In this document: piece by piece, positions 48,506-58,633 of the stretch
How the letters are laid out: every line of letters starts with the position of its first letter
How positions within the stretch are numbered: position 1 is the stretch's first letter
NCBI RefSeq assembly: GCF_000521485.1
Contig: NZ_BAVS01000007.1
Coordinates: forward strand, 1-64,000
Direction of reading: 5' to 3'
DNA length: 64,000 bases
Source: Gracilibacillus boraciitolerans JCM 21714
GTDB lineage: Bacteria > Bacillota > Bacilli > Bacillales > Amphibacillaceae
Notes under the pieces: model-generated
What the model was told of the DNA's origin: nothing
What the model saw: only the letters and a program-made list of their open reading frames with translations
Database searches by the model: none
Position numbers and translations under genes: made by a program

Positions 48506-48775
48506 TTACTCTCCTAGACCTTCTGATTTAATGACTTCTACAATTGCGTCTAATGCTTCTTGTTCATCTGATCCATTAGCAACGATTTTAATTTGAGCAC
48601 CTTGAGGAATTCCTAGTGACATAACACCCATAATAGATTTAAGGTTAATGGATTTACCGTTATATTCTAAGTTCATATCAGCTGCATAGCTTCCTGCTTT
48701 ATTTACTAATACTGTTGCTGGACGTGCATGGACTCCTGTTTCGTCCGTAATTGTTACTGTCTTTTCAACCGCCAT
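48506..48775 (-). CDS. ptsH: Phosphocarrier protein HPr
   Basis: HPr of 89 aa. Active-site His15 in [13 protein letters not shown] and regulatory Ser46 in [15 protein letters not shown]. It shuttles phosphate from enzyme I to sugar permeases and, as P-Ser-HPr made by HprK, serves as CcpA co-repressor. RBS AGGAGGTTTTTTATT precedes ATG at 48775. The pair HPr and Crh (21937) in one window is typical of Bacilli. No cre or antiterminator element was recognised upstream. Confidence 0.97.
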   Translation of the reverse strand: MAVEKTVTITDETGVHARPATVLVNKAGSYAADMNLEYNGKSINLKSIMGVMSLGIPQGAQIKIVANGSDEQEALDAIVEVIKSEGLGE

Positions 48776-48878
48776 AATAAAAAACCTCCTAATATAATAT
48801 ATGTTAAGATAATACTACATCTTATTTTACTCTTTTTACAGGTCAATTTTCAAGGGAAATCATCTTATAACAAGGTTA

Positions 48879-49828
48879 TTATATGGATTGCTTTTTATTG
48901 TTACAAGTAATTTGCCCATCGAGCCAATTCGTGATGTCCTGAAAAACTTCTTTTTTATTTACTTCATTTAAGATTTCGTGTCTGTTTTTATCATATATAT
49001 GATAGTTTACTGAATACAATTCAAGCGATTGATAAAAATTAATTGCCTTCTGAACTCCCTGTCCATATTGACCAACTGGATCATCTTTACCACTTAACAG
49101 TAATAATGGAAGTAGCTTAGGTATTTTTTTCGAATCTGCAGCAGATTGAATTGTTTCCATACCATCATATAAATCGTAAAAAAATTGATTGCTTGGAATA
49201 AAACCACATAATGGATCCTGTTTATACTTCGTTATGACATATTGATCAGTACAGAGCCAATCAAAAGAACTATGCTGGTTTGTTCGTTTATTATAGTTTA
49301 AAAAAGTCAAATTATTTAAAAATGGGGGGAAGCCGTTCGTTTCCCTTTTATTTTAACCATGTATTTTGCTATTTTTTTTGCTGCTTTAAGTAGCAGTGGT
49401 GATTGGAAACCTGTACCTATTAATATAACACCATTCAGATTATCTCCATTTAGCATCATGTATCGACGACATATAAATGATCCCATACTATGACCAATCA
49501 GAAAAATAGGAATGTTCGGATGTTTTTCCTTTATGAAAGTCGTAAGTTCCATTAAATCTTGCACTACAAGGTCGAAGCCATCCTTTTCAGCAAAAAAACC
49601 TAATGACTCTGCAAGTTGGCCAGTCTTGCCATGTCCTCTATGATCATGACCATAAACAATAAAATGATGATCTGCAAAATAACTGGCAACCTCGTTATAT
49701 CTCTCAATATGCTCAGCCATACCGTGGGCGATTAGAATAATAGCTTTCGGTTTATCTGTCTTCTTCCAGCATTTTACGAAAAGCTCCTGCTTGTCTTTAG
49801 TATGAAACCAAAATGATTCTTCATCCAT
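48879..49828 (-). CDS. Alpha/beta hydrolase (monoacylglycerol lipase/lysophospholipase-like), frameshifted
   Basis: Serine hydrolase of about 316 aa. Oxyanion region IAHGMAEH, nucleophile elbow LIGHSMGSFICRR, Asp in LLSGKDDPVGQYG, His in DKNRHEIL. A 6-nt run at 49324-49329 (4 expected, to read SPFLNNLTFLNYNKR) splits it in two. Start ATG at 49828 after TTGGGGAG. The hydrolase_4 family acts on acylglycerols or lysophospholipids; the exact substrate is unknown. Divergent from secG. Confidence 0.83.
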
Positions 49829-49978
49829 ATTTTTCTCCCCAATCCTTACAAGATAGAAGTCTTCATTATATTATAGCATGATTGAATCTGGTATAATCAG
49901 AAAAAATTCTTGCTATTTATTATACTTTTTGCTACATTGTAGATATGTATTTGTACGTTTAAGGGGGGGGTTTGCAAC

Positions 49979-50209
49979 ATGTTGACCGTTGCAATGACTT
50001 TATTAATTATTGATGCCATCGTATTAATTGTATTTGTATTATTACAATCTGGAAAAAGTGCAGGTCTATCTGGAGCGATTTCAGGTGGTGCAGAACAATT
50101 ATTTGGTAAACAAAAAGCTAAGGGTATTGATGCTGTATTGCATCGTGGAACGGTTGTAACAGGTTCGTTACTATTTATTCTTACTTTTGTTATTGCTTAT
50201 TTAATATAA
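49979..50209 (+). CDS. secG: Protein translocase subunit SecG
   Basis: Small accessory subunit of SecYEG, 76 aa with two membrane helices (residues about 2-22 and 54-75) and the loop [20 protein letters not shown]. Start ATG at 49979; the Shine-Dalgarno lies in an 8-G run. In B. subtilis secG is followed by est (yvaK)-rnr-smpB-ssrA; here about 7.5 kb of sugar-acid genes intervene. A perfect terminator closes it at once. Confidence 0.93.
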   Translation: MLTVAMTLLIIDAIVLIVFVLLQSGKSAGLSGAISGGAEQLFGKQKAKGIDAVLHRGTVVTGSLLFILTFVIAYLI

Positions 50210-50224
50210 TGTTAATGACAAAGC

Positions 50225-50266
50225 AAAAAGGAACATTCTTCTATTAATAGAGAATGTTCCTTTTTT
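50225..50266 (+). terminator. Intrinsic terminator after secG
   Basis: AAAAAGGAACATTCT pairs with AGAATGTTCCTTTTTT around a short loop. The remaining gap to 50446 shows no gene; it holds a 7-G run at 50426-50432. Confidence 0.88.
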
Positions 50267-50446
50267 ATGTTTTAAGATAAATTTTTGTTCTAAGTAAGGA
50301 AAGCATATAAACTGCGGTATCAATGCATTTTAAATGTAGCCATTTTGAAATATAGTGGTTACATCTATTATCCATTTCAAAATTACTACTAAAAGGATCT
50401 GGTGGGCTTTCCCGGTTTTTCTTAAGGGGGGGAAAGGGTGCATAAA

Positions 50447-51343
50447 TTAATTTTTTTCAACAGCATGGCCACCAAATTCATTTCGGAGTGCTGCGACAAC
50501 TTTTCCAGTGAATGTGTCTTGTTCTTGGGAACGGTATCGCATTAATAATGCTAACGTGATTACTGGTGCGGCCATTTCGTAATCAAGTGCTGTCTCGACT
50601 GTCCATTTACCTTCACCAGAAGAATGCATAATTCCTTTTATTTGATCCAAACTTGGGTCTTTTTGGAACGCGCTTTCAGTTAATTCCATTAACCAGGAAC
50701 GAATAACAGATCCATGATTCCATACATTGGCAACTTTTTCGTATTCATAATCGAAAGGACTTTTGTCCAATATGTCAAAACCTTCCGCAATTGCTTGCAT
50801 CATTCCGTATTCAATACCATTATGTACCATTTTCAGAAAGTGACCGCTTCCAACAGGGCCAGTATGAAGATAGCCATTTTCAACAGTAAGGTCGTGAAAT
50901 AATGGTCTGAGTTCTTCAAACTGCTCTTGGTCACCACCGATCATAGTACATGCGCCGTTTCGAGCTCCTTCTATGCCACCGCTTGTTCCACAATCAAAGA
51001 AGTAAATGCCTTTTTCTTTACTGCGTTCCCCTCGAGATATGGATTCCTTATAGTAGGCATTACCGCCATCAATGATGCGATCACCAGGCTCAACATGATC
51101 TAACAAGGCAGTGAAAACGTTCTCCGTAGCATCTCCTACAGATACCATTATCCAGATGGTACGTGGTTTTGATAATTTACTTACTAATTCTGCGATCGAA
51201 GCAGCTGTATCTGCACCTTGTTTAGCAATAGCCATTAGTGCATCTTCATTTATATCGTGTGCCACAACTTGATGGTCCTTGTCCAAAAGATTTAATGAAA
51301 GCTGATGTCCCATTTTTCCTAATCCGATCATACCTAGTTGCAT
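50447..51343 (-). CDS. 6-phosphogluconate dehydrogenase, short NAD-type (YqeC-like)
   Basis: Oxidoreductase of 298 aa: GLGKMGHQLSLNLL NAD(P)-binding loop, substrate region CGTSGGIEGARNGACTMIGG, and catalytic Lys/Asn in GHFLKMVHNGIEYG. The length matches the short class (B. subtilis YqeC, about 297 aa), not the 468-aa GntZ class. It presumably decarboxylates 6-phosphogluconate to ribulose-5-phosphate. It lies downstream of a gluconate permease on the same strand, so the pair forms a gluconate pathway; no gluconokinase is present in the window. RBS AGGAGGAATATTAT precedes ATG at 51343. Confidence 0.88.
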   Translation of the reverse strand: MQLGMIGLGKMGHQLSLNLLDKDHQVVAHDINEDALMAIAKQGADTAASIAELVSKLSKPRTIWIMVSVGDATENVFTALLDHVEPGDRIIDGGNAYYKESISRGERSKEKGIYFFDCGTSGGIEGARNGACTMIGGDQEQFEELRPLFHDLTVENGYLHTGPVGSGHFLKMVHNGIEYGMMQAIAEGFDILDKSPFDYEYEKVANVWNHGSVIRSWLMELTESAFQKDPSLDQIKGIMHSSGEGKWTVETALDYEMAAPVITLALLMRYRSQEQDTFTGKVVAALRNEFGGHAVEKN

Positions 51344-51455
51344 ATAATATTCCTCCTAATAGAAATTTTTTTCATCACCATTTCATTATAAGAAAAAAAT
51401 TTCTTTTTTCAACCAGTTATCGAAATGTTTTTCATTTACCTTTTTTTCTCGTTAA

Positions 51456-52805
51456 TTAAATAAACAATAACTCCATGCATAATACCATTGTAAAACCGAC
51501 CAGAGCAATAATGGTTTCCATTATGGTCCATGATAGAAATGTTTCTTTAATATCCATACCGAAATAGCGATTTATTAACCAAAATCCTGAATCATTAACA
51601 TGCGAGAAAATAGTTGCACCTGATGCAATAGCTATCACTATTAGACCGAGTTCTGGCGGGCTATATTCCACTTTGTGTATTAAGGATGAGACAATACTAG
51701 CAGAAGTAATCATTGCAATTGTTGCTGATCCTTGTGAAATTCGAACGATAACGGCAATTATAAATCCTAACAAAAAAGGTGAAATAGAGAAGTTTCCTAA
51801 AAAATTTGCTAATATTGTTCCTGCTCCAGAATCAATTAATACTTCTTTAAAAACTCCTCCCGCTCCAGTTACTAAAATAATAATACCAGCGGGCTCAAGT
51901 GCCTTATTGGCAATAATTTGTACTTCCTTTTTTGAATATCCATGTCGATGTCCTAAAAAATAGAAAGCTAATAATGTTGCAAATAGAAGCGCAATAAAAG
52001 GATGTCCGATAAATTGAAAGAGATTATAATAAAAAGTATCTTTTGTTAATAAAAGGGAAGAAAGTGTATTTAATACGATTAAGAATATCGGACTTAATAT
52101 GATTATTGCAATTACACTAATTGGTGGTAAATTTGTATCGTTGTGCTCTACTTCGTTAAAATCAATATACTCTGGAATATCTATATGTATTTTTTTACTA
52201 ATAAACTTTCCGAAAAGCGGTCCAGCGATGAGCATAGAAGGGATACCAGCTAACAAACCAAATAGTATAACCCACCCAATTTCAGCGCCGAGCAGTTTCG
52301 CTACAGCAATGGGGGGGCCAGGTGTAGGTGGCATAAAGCTATGCGTGACAGCTAATCCGGCTAATAAAGGGATACCATAATACAATAAGGAGCGACCGGT
52401 TTTTTTTGCTAATCCGTATATCAAGGGAACAAGGATGATAAAACCTATGTCAAAGAAGACAGGAATAGCTACGAGAAATCCTGTTATTCCAAGAGCAATA
52501 GGTGCCTTATCTTCACCAAGTCGTAGAATTAAATGATGTGCCAGTTTTTGGGCACCACCTGATGCTTCTAACATTTGTCCAAACATAGCACCAAGTCCGA
52601 CAATGACGGCAACATATCCTAATATACTTCCCATTCCAACTTGAACTGATAATATCACGTCATTGAGTGGCATACCTGAAATAACTCCAACAAAAATACT
52701 AACCAGTAATAAAGCAACGAAGGCGTGTAACTTTGTATGAATAACTAGAAATAATAAGATTAAAATAGCGATAACAGTAATGAAAATGATATATAAATCT
52801 GTCAC
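51456..52805 (-). CDS. gntP: Gluconate:H+ symporter, GntP family
   Basis: Integral membrane transporter of 449 aa with about twelve hydrophobic segments. Family features: HSFMPPTPGPPIAVAKLLGA, SQGSATIAMITSASI and SHVNDSGFWL. The GTG at 52805 (VTDLYIIFITVIAILIL) after AAGGAGGAATAAA gives the normal family length; a longer in-frame start adds 27 unlikely residues. A 7-nt run at 52311-52317 adds one Pro (PGPPIAVAK). Divergent from the rpiR regulator, suggesting local control. Related D-serine or idonate permeases remain possible. Confidence 0.9.
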   Translation of the reverse strand: MTDLYIIFITVIAILILLFLVIHTKLHAFVALLLVSIFVGVISGMPLNDVILSVQVGMGSILGYVAVIVGLGAMFGQMLEASGGAQKLAHHLILRLGEDKAPIALGITGFLVAIPVFFDIGFIILVPLIYGLAKKTGRSLLYYGIPLLAGLAVTHSFMPPTPGPPIAVAKLLGAEIGWVILFGLLAGIPSMLIAGPLFGKFISKKIHIDIPEYIDFNEVEHNDTNLPPISVIAIIILSPIFLIVLNTLSSLLLTKDTFYYNLFQFIGHPFIALLFATLLAFYFLGHRHGYSKKEVQIIANKALEPAGIIILVTGAGGVFKEVLIDSGAGTILANFLGNFSISPFLLGFIIAVIVRISQGSATIAMITSASIVSSLIHKVEYSPPELGLIVIAIASGATIFSHVNDSGFWLINRYFGMDIKETFLSWTIMETIIALVGFTMVLCMELLFI

Positions 52806-52829
52806 TTTATTCCTCCTTATGATGCACTT

Positions 52830-52843
52830 AGTAATCGCTTTCG
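52830..52843 (-). promoter_or_regulatory. Weak candidate cre upstream of gntP
   Basis: The minus strand reads CGAAAGCGATTACT, two mismatches from TGWNANCGNTNWCA, about 25-38 bp upstream of the gntP start. The position between promoter and RBS suits CcpA repression, but the match is weak. Confidence 0.3.
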
Positions 52844-52986
52844 GTAATATCTCATAATAGTATAAAATAAAATTTTTTTTAATCACCTAAAAAAGAAAAA
52901 ATTTCGAAAAAGTAAGTAAAAAGATTTTCTTTTTCTCCAAAAAGTTTTATAATAAAAGAAAATATTACTATCCAGAGGTGAAAGCT

Positions 52987-53841
52987 GTGACACAGCCTCA
53001 GAATTGTTTACGTCGAATTCAACAGGAATATGACAGTTTTAGCAAAACGGAAAAAAAGATAGCTGATTATGTGATTGCTGCTCCCGATAGCTTTGTTCAT
53101 AAAACAATAGATGAAGTGGCAGGCGAGTTAAATATAGCTATTTCCAGTGTGTTTCGATTTACTAAAACAATGGGGGGGTATAAAGGCTATCAAGCGATGA
53201 AAATCGCCATTGTATCCGAGATATCAGATTCTGTTAAAGGTATTGTAGAGGATCAAATAGAAGAATTAGATGATGAAGAGAATATTACGGAAAAAATATT
53301 CAATCAAAATATTCGTATGTTTAAAGAATCGATAAAAGTAATGGACTTCGGATTAATAAAAAAGTCTGTACAATATATGTTAAATGCGGGTCAGGTCCAT
53401 TTTTACGGATTTGGAAGCTCTAGTATTGTCGCACTTGATGCACAACATAAATTTATGGATTCAGGATTAAATACGGCTTCCTATTCAGATCTGCATATGC
53501 AATTAAAAGCAGCCACTATGCTTCGTAAGGATGACGTTGCAATATTAATCTCCCAGTCTAGTTCTGAGGAACAATTTAATAAAGTACTAGATGAAGTGAA
53601 AGCTACTGAAGCTAAAGTTATCGTGATCACTAATAAGTCGAATGCAAAATTGCAAAAAAAAGCAGATGTAGTCTTAAAAACAACAACAATGAATTACTCA
53701 GAAAATGATCCCAATGAGACTATTTCTAGAATTGTCCAATTAAGTTTAATAGATTCTATTTATGCTAATGTTATGAGTTCAAAAGATAATGTGGTAAAAC
53801 AAACCTTTGGTAAGTTGAAAAATTACTTAGTGAAGGAATAG
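52987..53841 (+). CDS. MurR/RpiR-family transcriptional regulator
   Basis: Regulator of 284 aa: N-terminal HTH_6 (SFSKTEKKIADYVI, then DEVAGELNIAISSVFRFTKT) and C-terminal SIS sugar-phosphate-binding domain (GQVHFYGFGSSSIVALDAQ, VAILISQSSSEEQFNKVL, VIVITNKSNAK). GTG at 52987 after AGAGGTG is preferred. Divergently placed from gntP-gnd, it is the probable regulator of gluconate genes, sensing a phosphosugar such as 6-phosphogluconate (inference). A 7-G run near 53175 adds one Gly (TMGGYKGYQAM). Confidence 0.88.
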   Translation: MTQPQNCLRRIQQEYDSFSKTEKKIADYVIAAPDSFVHKTIDEVAGELNIAISSVFRFTKTMGGYKGYQAMKIAIVSEISDSVKGIVEDQIEELDDEENITEKIFNQNIRMFKESIKVMDFGLIKKSVQYMLNAGQVHFYGFGSSSIVALDAQHKFMDSGLNTASYSDLHMQLKAATMLRKDDVAILISQSSSEEQFNKVLDEVKATEAKVIVITNKSNAKLQKKADVVLKTTTMNYSENDPNETISRIVQLSLIDSIYANVMSSKDNVVKQTFGKLKNYLVKE

Positions 53842-53908
53842 GAATCATCTTTATTTCGATGCTTTTCGACTGTGAAATCACTATTCATCATAGCCTCACT
53901 TTATATAT

Positions 53909-53938
53909 AAAAAAGTCACTCTAATGAGTGGCTTTTTT
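53909..53938 (+). terminator. Intrinsic terminator after the RpiR regulator
   Basis: AAAAAAGTCACTC pairs with GAGTGGCTTTTTT around TAAT. Confidence 0.88.
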
Positions 53939-53940
53939 AT

Positions 53941-54280
53941 GCAAAAGCTTCAAAAATCACCCTCGATATTCCACGTTCATATTAAAGCATAATCTTCTTT
54001 ATGTGCACTAATTGTGGGTTAGTGTATACATAACAAGGAGTTAATAACTTTCTGTAAATGCAAATAATTAAAAATAAAATTTTTTTTCTAAAATAAGGTT
54101 GAAAAATAAAAATTTTTTTATATACTTAGTAAGCAAATTAAAACAAGCACATTATTAAACTTTCATTACTCCTTTTCTTAAAAAAATAAATGAGAAGTGA
54201 TAGGGAAATGAAAGCGTAATCTCTTGTTGAAACATTATTAAAGTTATTTATCGATTATTAAGGAGGTGAAAGGGGGGGAT
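53941..54280. other. Intergenic region upstream of tctB
   Basis: No gene is visible. It holds AT-rich tracts with GAAAAATAAAAATTTTTTT, a poor cre-like TGAAAGCGTAATC at 54208-54220, and the AGGAGGTGAAAG Shine-Dalgarno of tctB merged with a 7-G run at 54272-54278. A promoter probably lies here but no convincing -35/-10 pair was picked out. Confidence 0.5.
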
Positions 54281-54772
54281 TTGTCCAATTATATATTTGG
54301 TGCTGTATTAATTCTGTTTTCTATATTTGCCTATAAAGAAACATTAAACATTGAAGAGCATGATGCTGCATTATTTCCTACAATTATCGTAGTAGCTATT
54401 GGGATTACCGGTATTCTATTGATAATTGATGAATTTATTAGAAAAAAGGTGGCACATAATAAAGGGGGGGAAGATTACCAAAATAATACTACACTTACTT
54501 TTAAAATGTTTGTCACTAAAATAGCTATTCCGGGATTATTGATGATTGGAGCCTATTTTCTGATAACTATAGTAGGATATTATATTACATCCTTCTTGTT
54601 AATTATCGTGATTTATACGTACCATACTTATTTATCAGATAAAAGTAAAATAACGCTAAAACATTTTGGAAAAAGTTTACTTTTTTCAGGAGTTGCAGTC
54701 GGTGTCATGTATGTATTATTCACGATTCTTATTGGACTGCCGACGCCGTCGGGATCACTTATTAATTTTTAA
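54281..54772 (+). CDS. tctB: Tripartite tricarboxylate transporter, small membrane subunit TctB
   Basis: Membrane protein of about 163 aa with four hydrophobic segments: YIFGAVLILFSIFAYKE, LFPTIIVVAIGITGILLII, and two more before the end SGSLINF. Length and topology fit TctB. TTG at 54281 (MSNYIFGAV) about 10 bp after GGAGG is preferred; GTG at 54266 overlaps the Shine-Dalgarno itself. It opens a tctB-tctC-tctA set, a secondary transporter for citrate-like acids. A 7-G run at about 54465 adds one residue. Confidence 0.82.
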   Translation: MSNYIFGAVLILFSIFAYKETLNIEEHDAALFPTIIVVAIGITGILLIIDEFIRKKVAHNKGGEDYQNNTTLTFKMFVTKIAIPGLLMIGAYFLITIVGYYITSFLLIIVIYTYHTYLSDKSKITLKHFGKSLLFSGVAVGVMYVLFTILIGLPTPSGSLINF

Positions 54773-55010
54773 TTAAATCTACAAACCTATAGCCCACGGG
54801 AAAATTTTACTCAAGCATTCAATAAAACAGAGTAGAAAAGGGCAGAACAATCAGGCTTATATTTTAATAGGTTTTGTGATCTACGGTGGGACTTTAAGAT
54901 AGTACTCACTGTTGAGATATTTATATTATGGATAAGGGGGTGTGCATTTAGGAAGGGGATACATAAGTATGCCTACATAAAAATAATTTTAAAAAGGAGT
55001 GTCAATTTTT

Positions 55011-56047
55011 ATGTTTAAAAAGTTTTCGTTATTTTTATTATTGATTATGATTGGTTTCGTACTCGTAGCATGTGGAAATGGTGAAGAAACAGCAGGCGAT
55101 CAACAAGAGGAAACAACAACTGATGAAGAAAACACGGAAGAAGAAAGTACAAATGAAGAATCGGGATCAGATTATCCATCTAAACCAATTCAAATCATTG
55201 TTCCTTATAGCGCTGGTGGTGGTGGAGATACAGTAGCAAGAATTTTAGCAGAACCATTATCTGAAAAACTTGGTGTGCAAGTTAATGTAGTAAACAGAGA
55301 TGGTGCTGGCGGTGAAATCGGTATTTCTGAAATGGCGAATGCGAGGCAGATGGTTATACATTAGGTGTCTTTGGTTATCCAGATAACGTTGTACTAGAAA
55401 ATACAGTAAATACTGATTTTACGTTTGACAGTTTTAAATACTTAGCAGCTTTTGACGATGTGCCACACGCATTATTTGTGGGTCCAGATAGCGAATTTGA
55501 AAATTTAGAAGACTTTGTCAGCTATGCAAAAGATCATCCTGGTGAATTAACTGTAGGGGAGTCAGGTGCGTTAGGATTATTAATGGTTTTAGCATTTAAT
55601 GATATAGCTGGAATTGAAACAACTCCTGTTGCTTATGAAGGTGGAGGAGATTTAATTAATGCTTTATTGGGTGGTCATGTGAATGGTGCTTCTTCTTCCA
55701 TTACTGCAGAACAAGAATTAAATCCACAAGGTGGAAAGGCACTTGCATATGCAGCAGAAGAACGTATTGAAATGTTTTCTGACACTCCAACTTTTAGTGA
55801 ACAAGGTTTTGATCTTCAATTAGGTGTATCACGAGTACTTGTTGCTCCAGAAGGTGTGCCTGATGAAGTAGTAAAGGTATTGACAGAAGCATTAAATGAA
55901 CTAGGTCAAGGTGATGAAATTAAACAAAAATTTGATGAGGTAGGTACACCTTACCGTTATTTAAATCATGAAGATGTTACAGAATATCTTAAAAAATCAA
56001 ACGAAACAATTTTACCAATCATTGAAAAAAATGCTGATGATTTCTAA
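55011..56047 (+). CDS. tctC: Tripartite tricarboxylate transporter substrate-binding lipoprotein TctC (one frameshift)
   Basis: Extracytoplasmic binding protein of about 345 aa. ATG at 55011 starts a lipoprotein signal (LFLLLIMIGFVLVACGNGE; lipobox VAC) followed by an acidic linker. The Bug/TctC fold shows YPSKPIQIIVPYSAGGGGDT, NRDGAGGEIG and GGHVNGASSSI. One base is missing near 55343 (NAKADGYTLGVFGYP expected), the only break. The 240-bp leader upstream contains no gene. Substrate probably a di- or tricarboxylate, not determinable here. Confidence 0.87.
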
Positions 56048-56072
56048 AAATCATTATCAAAATTAAGTATGT

Positions 56073-56109
56073 GGCTGTTTCAAAAGGAGTTTTTACTTTT
56101 GCAGCAGCC
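56073..56109 (+). terminator. Intercistronic hairpin between tctC and tctA
   Basis: GGCTGTTTCAAAAG pairs with CTTTTGCAGCAGCC around a T-rich loop, then TCTATTTTT. It likely limits tctA relative to the binding protein and argues that tctA starts downstream of it. Confidence 0.65.
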
Positions 56110-56134
56110 TCTATTTTTGAAGGATGTGTATGAA

Positions 56135-57617
56135 TTGGATTTACAAATACTTGCTGAAATTCTCTCTCCAAGTGTCTTTCTTGTAGCATTTGTCGGAGTT
56201 TTAATAGGGATCTTTGTGGGCGCAATACCAGGACTAAATGGAGCAGTTGGGATATCATTATTACTCCCACTTACTTTTACACTTGAGCCGCAATTAGGTA
56301 TATTGCTTTTAGGTGGTATTTATATGGGTGGTATGTATGGTGGATCGATTACGGCGATATTATTAAATGTACCCGGGGATGTAGTTGCAGCACCTGCAGC
56401 GATGGAAGGGTATCCATTAACAAAGCAAGGGAGATCGAAAGAAGCGTTATATTATTCGATTTTTTCTAGTATGTTAGGTGGGTTTGTCGGGGGTCCTTGT
56501 ACTGATATTCTTTACACCTCCACTTGCAGAATTTGCCTTAAAATTTGGACCTGCTGAAATGTTTTTTGTTTCAATGAGCGGCTTAATTATTATTGGTGCA
56601 TTAACAGGAAATAATATCTATAAATCGCTTTTTGCAGCATTGTTTGGTTTATTCCTGGGAACAATTGGTCTTGACACGGCAACAGCCACAGAAAGATTTA
56701 CCTTTGATAGTGTAAATCTTCGTGCCGGAATCGGTGTGGTGCCATTAGTGTTAGGTTTGTTCTGTTTTGCTGAGATGTTTCATAACATTGGAAAAAAACC
56801 TAATGAAGCAATTCAATATAAAGATCAAATGATTACCAGAATGACAGTCATGAAAGATATTATTAAACATAAATTTCTAGTTGTGAAAGCAGGATTTATC
56901 GGGACATGTATTGGATTGCTGCCAGGTGTCGGTACTACTTTAGCAGTTTTTCTTTCTTATGGGGGGGAAGCTAAACGTTCATCAAAGCATCCTGAAACCT
57001 TTGAAAAAGGTAATACAGAAGGAATTATTGCAGCGGAAACAGCAAACAATGCCACAGTAGGCAGTGCGCTTGTACCACTATTGGCTTTAGGTGTGCCTGG
57101 AAGTCCGACAACAGCTATTATAGCTGGTGCATTGATCATTCATGGTATTATTTTAGGGCCAGATCTTTTTGTGAACCGTCCTGATGTGGCATACAGCTTT
57201 TTATACGGCATGCTGTTCACCGTGGTAGCCATGACTATAATTGGTGCCTTCGGTATTAAATATTTCTCTTATATTTTAAAAATAAACATTAAATTTATCA
57301 TTCCAGTCGTACTTGTATTTGCATTATTTGGTGCATATAGTATTAGAAATAGCTTGTTTGATGTCTTGATAGCTATTGTGATTGGGATTTTAGGTGCTAC
57401 TTTTAAAAAGATTGATGTGCCATTAGCACCAGCAATTATTGGTGTAGTATTAGGACCATTAATAGAAACGAACTTAGTCCGTTCGATGACGATTGCAGAT
57501 GCACAGCAAAAAGCATTATGGCAATATCTGCTTTCAACGCCTCTTTCTATTTTTCTACTGTGCATGCTTTTTATATTATTAATTGCTGTAGTAAAAATGC
57601 GTAAAAAGACTTCTTAA
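56135..57617 (+). CDS. tctA: Tripartite tricarboxylate transporter, large membrane subunit TctA (one frameshift)
   Basis: Large permease of about 495 aa with many hydrophobic segments. Family signature GIFVGAIPGLNGAVGISLLL near residue 25, then GGIYMGGMYGGSITAILLN and GLLPGVGTTLAVFLSYG. The start is uncertain: TTG at 56135 or GTG at 56126, both after AAGGAT and downstream of the hairpin; the longer frame from 56069 runs through the hairpin. A 5-G run at 56489-56493 (4 expected, GGFVGVLVLIFFT) splits it. A 7-G run near 56961 adds one Gly (SYGGEAKRSS). A long terminator follows. Confidence 0.87.
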
Positions 57618-57681
57618 TGCTGAACTAAGTATGGAAAGAATTTCTTATAAATTTAATATCACATAACGAATAAATTGGATC

Positions 57682-57735
57682 ACTGTCATTCCCAAATTGT
57701 TTAGCAAGGATGCTAATTGGTTTAGGGATGACAGT
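57682..57735 (+). terminator. Long hairpin terminator after tctA
   Basis: ACTGTCAT pairs with ATGACAGT, with an inner TTTAGCA/TGCTAA stem, then TTTTG. It closes the tct operon before est. Confidence 0.75.
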
Positions 57736-57846
57736 TTTGTTGTTTCTATCTATTTGTCATACTTGCAGATAGAGGAAATTAAATCTAAAATGATAAATAT
57801 AATCATTTATAACAGTCTCATTTTAATTGGAAAGGATATATTTGAA

Positions 57847-58590
57847 ATGAAAATAAAACAACCAGAATCTTTTATGTTTAAAGGGGGGGATGATCGGGCG
57901 GTATTACTATTACATGGATTCACTGGTCATTCGGCTGACGTGCGAATGCTTGGAAGATACTTGAACGGTAAAGGTTATACATGTTATGCACCAATTTACC
58001 GTGGACATGGTAAATCACCAGAGGACTTAATTGGTGCGACTGCAGACCAATGGTGGGAAGATGTTCAGTATGCTTACAAATATTTACAAGAGAAAGGATA
58101 TCAAAAAATAGCAGTAGCAGGTTTATCTTTAGGTGGTGTATTAGGACTTAAGTTAGCATGTAATAATCCAATTAAAGGCGTTGTAACAATGAGTAGTCCC
58201 ATGTTTTTTGATAATGAAGAACAACTTACGGTGGGATTCCGTCAATTCGCTAAGGAATATAAGCAACTTGAAAAAAAAGAGGAAGACATAATTGAACAAG
58301 AAGTAACAGATTTGTTAAATGAATCAAAAGAGTTATTCCAACAAATTGAAAGATCGATAACAGATGTTAAAGAAAATGTAGACATGCTATATACACCAAT
58401 ATTAGTATTACAGGCTTCTAAGGATCAAATGATTAATCCGGAAAGTGCTAATTATATTTATGAACATGTTGCATCAAATAATAAACAGTTAATCTGGTAT
58501 AAAAATGCTGGACATGCACTTACGTTTAGCAACGTTAAAGATCAGGTACAGGAAGATATTGAAGAATTTTTCGCATCACTTGATTGGTAA
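57847..58590 (+). CDS. est: Carboxylesterase (Est30/YvaK type)
   Basis: Alpha/beta hydrolase of 247 aa, the size of Geobacillus Est30. Oxyanion region [13 protein letters not shown], nucleophile elbow [15 protein letters not shown], Asp in [12 protein letters not shown], His in [12 protein letters not shown] at 57847 (MKIKQPESF) is preferred; the frame continues upstream only through the tctA terminator. A 7-G run near 57884 adds one residue ([11 protein letters not shown]). est-rnr-smpB-ssrA is the conserved Bacillus order. Confidence 0.92.
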   Translation: MKIKQPESFMFKGGDDRAVLLLHGFTGHSADVRMLGRYLNGKGYTCYAPIYRGHGKSPEDLIGATADQWWEDVQYAYKYLQEKGYQKIAVAGLSLGGVLGLKLACNNPIKGVVTMSSPMFFDNEEQLTVGFRQFAKEYKQLEKKEEDIIEQEVTDLLNESKELFQQIERSITDVKENVDMLYTPILVLQASKDQMINPESANYIYEHVASNNKQLIWYKNAGHALTFSNVKDQVQEDIEEFFASLDW

Positions 58591-58633
58591 TAGCCATACT
58601 ATGAAAAAAGAAAAAAGAGGTGAAGAGTACAAT

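Noticed and set aside
54208-54220. cre-like TGAAAGCGTAATC upstream of tctB
   Set aside because: Two mismatches at informative positions and no symmetry; reported only in the gap description.
57697-57846. 50-residue N-terminal extension of the est gene
   Set aside because: It is read through the tctA terminator hairpin, and the normal esterase starts at MKIKQPESF (57847) with its own ribosome-binding site.
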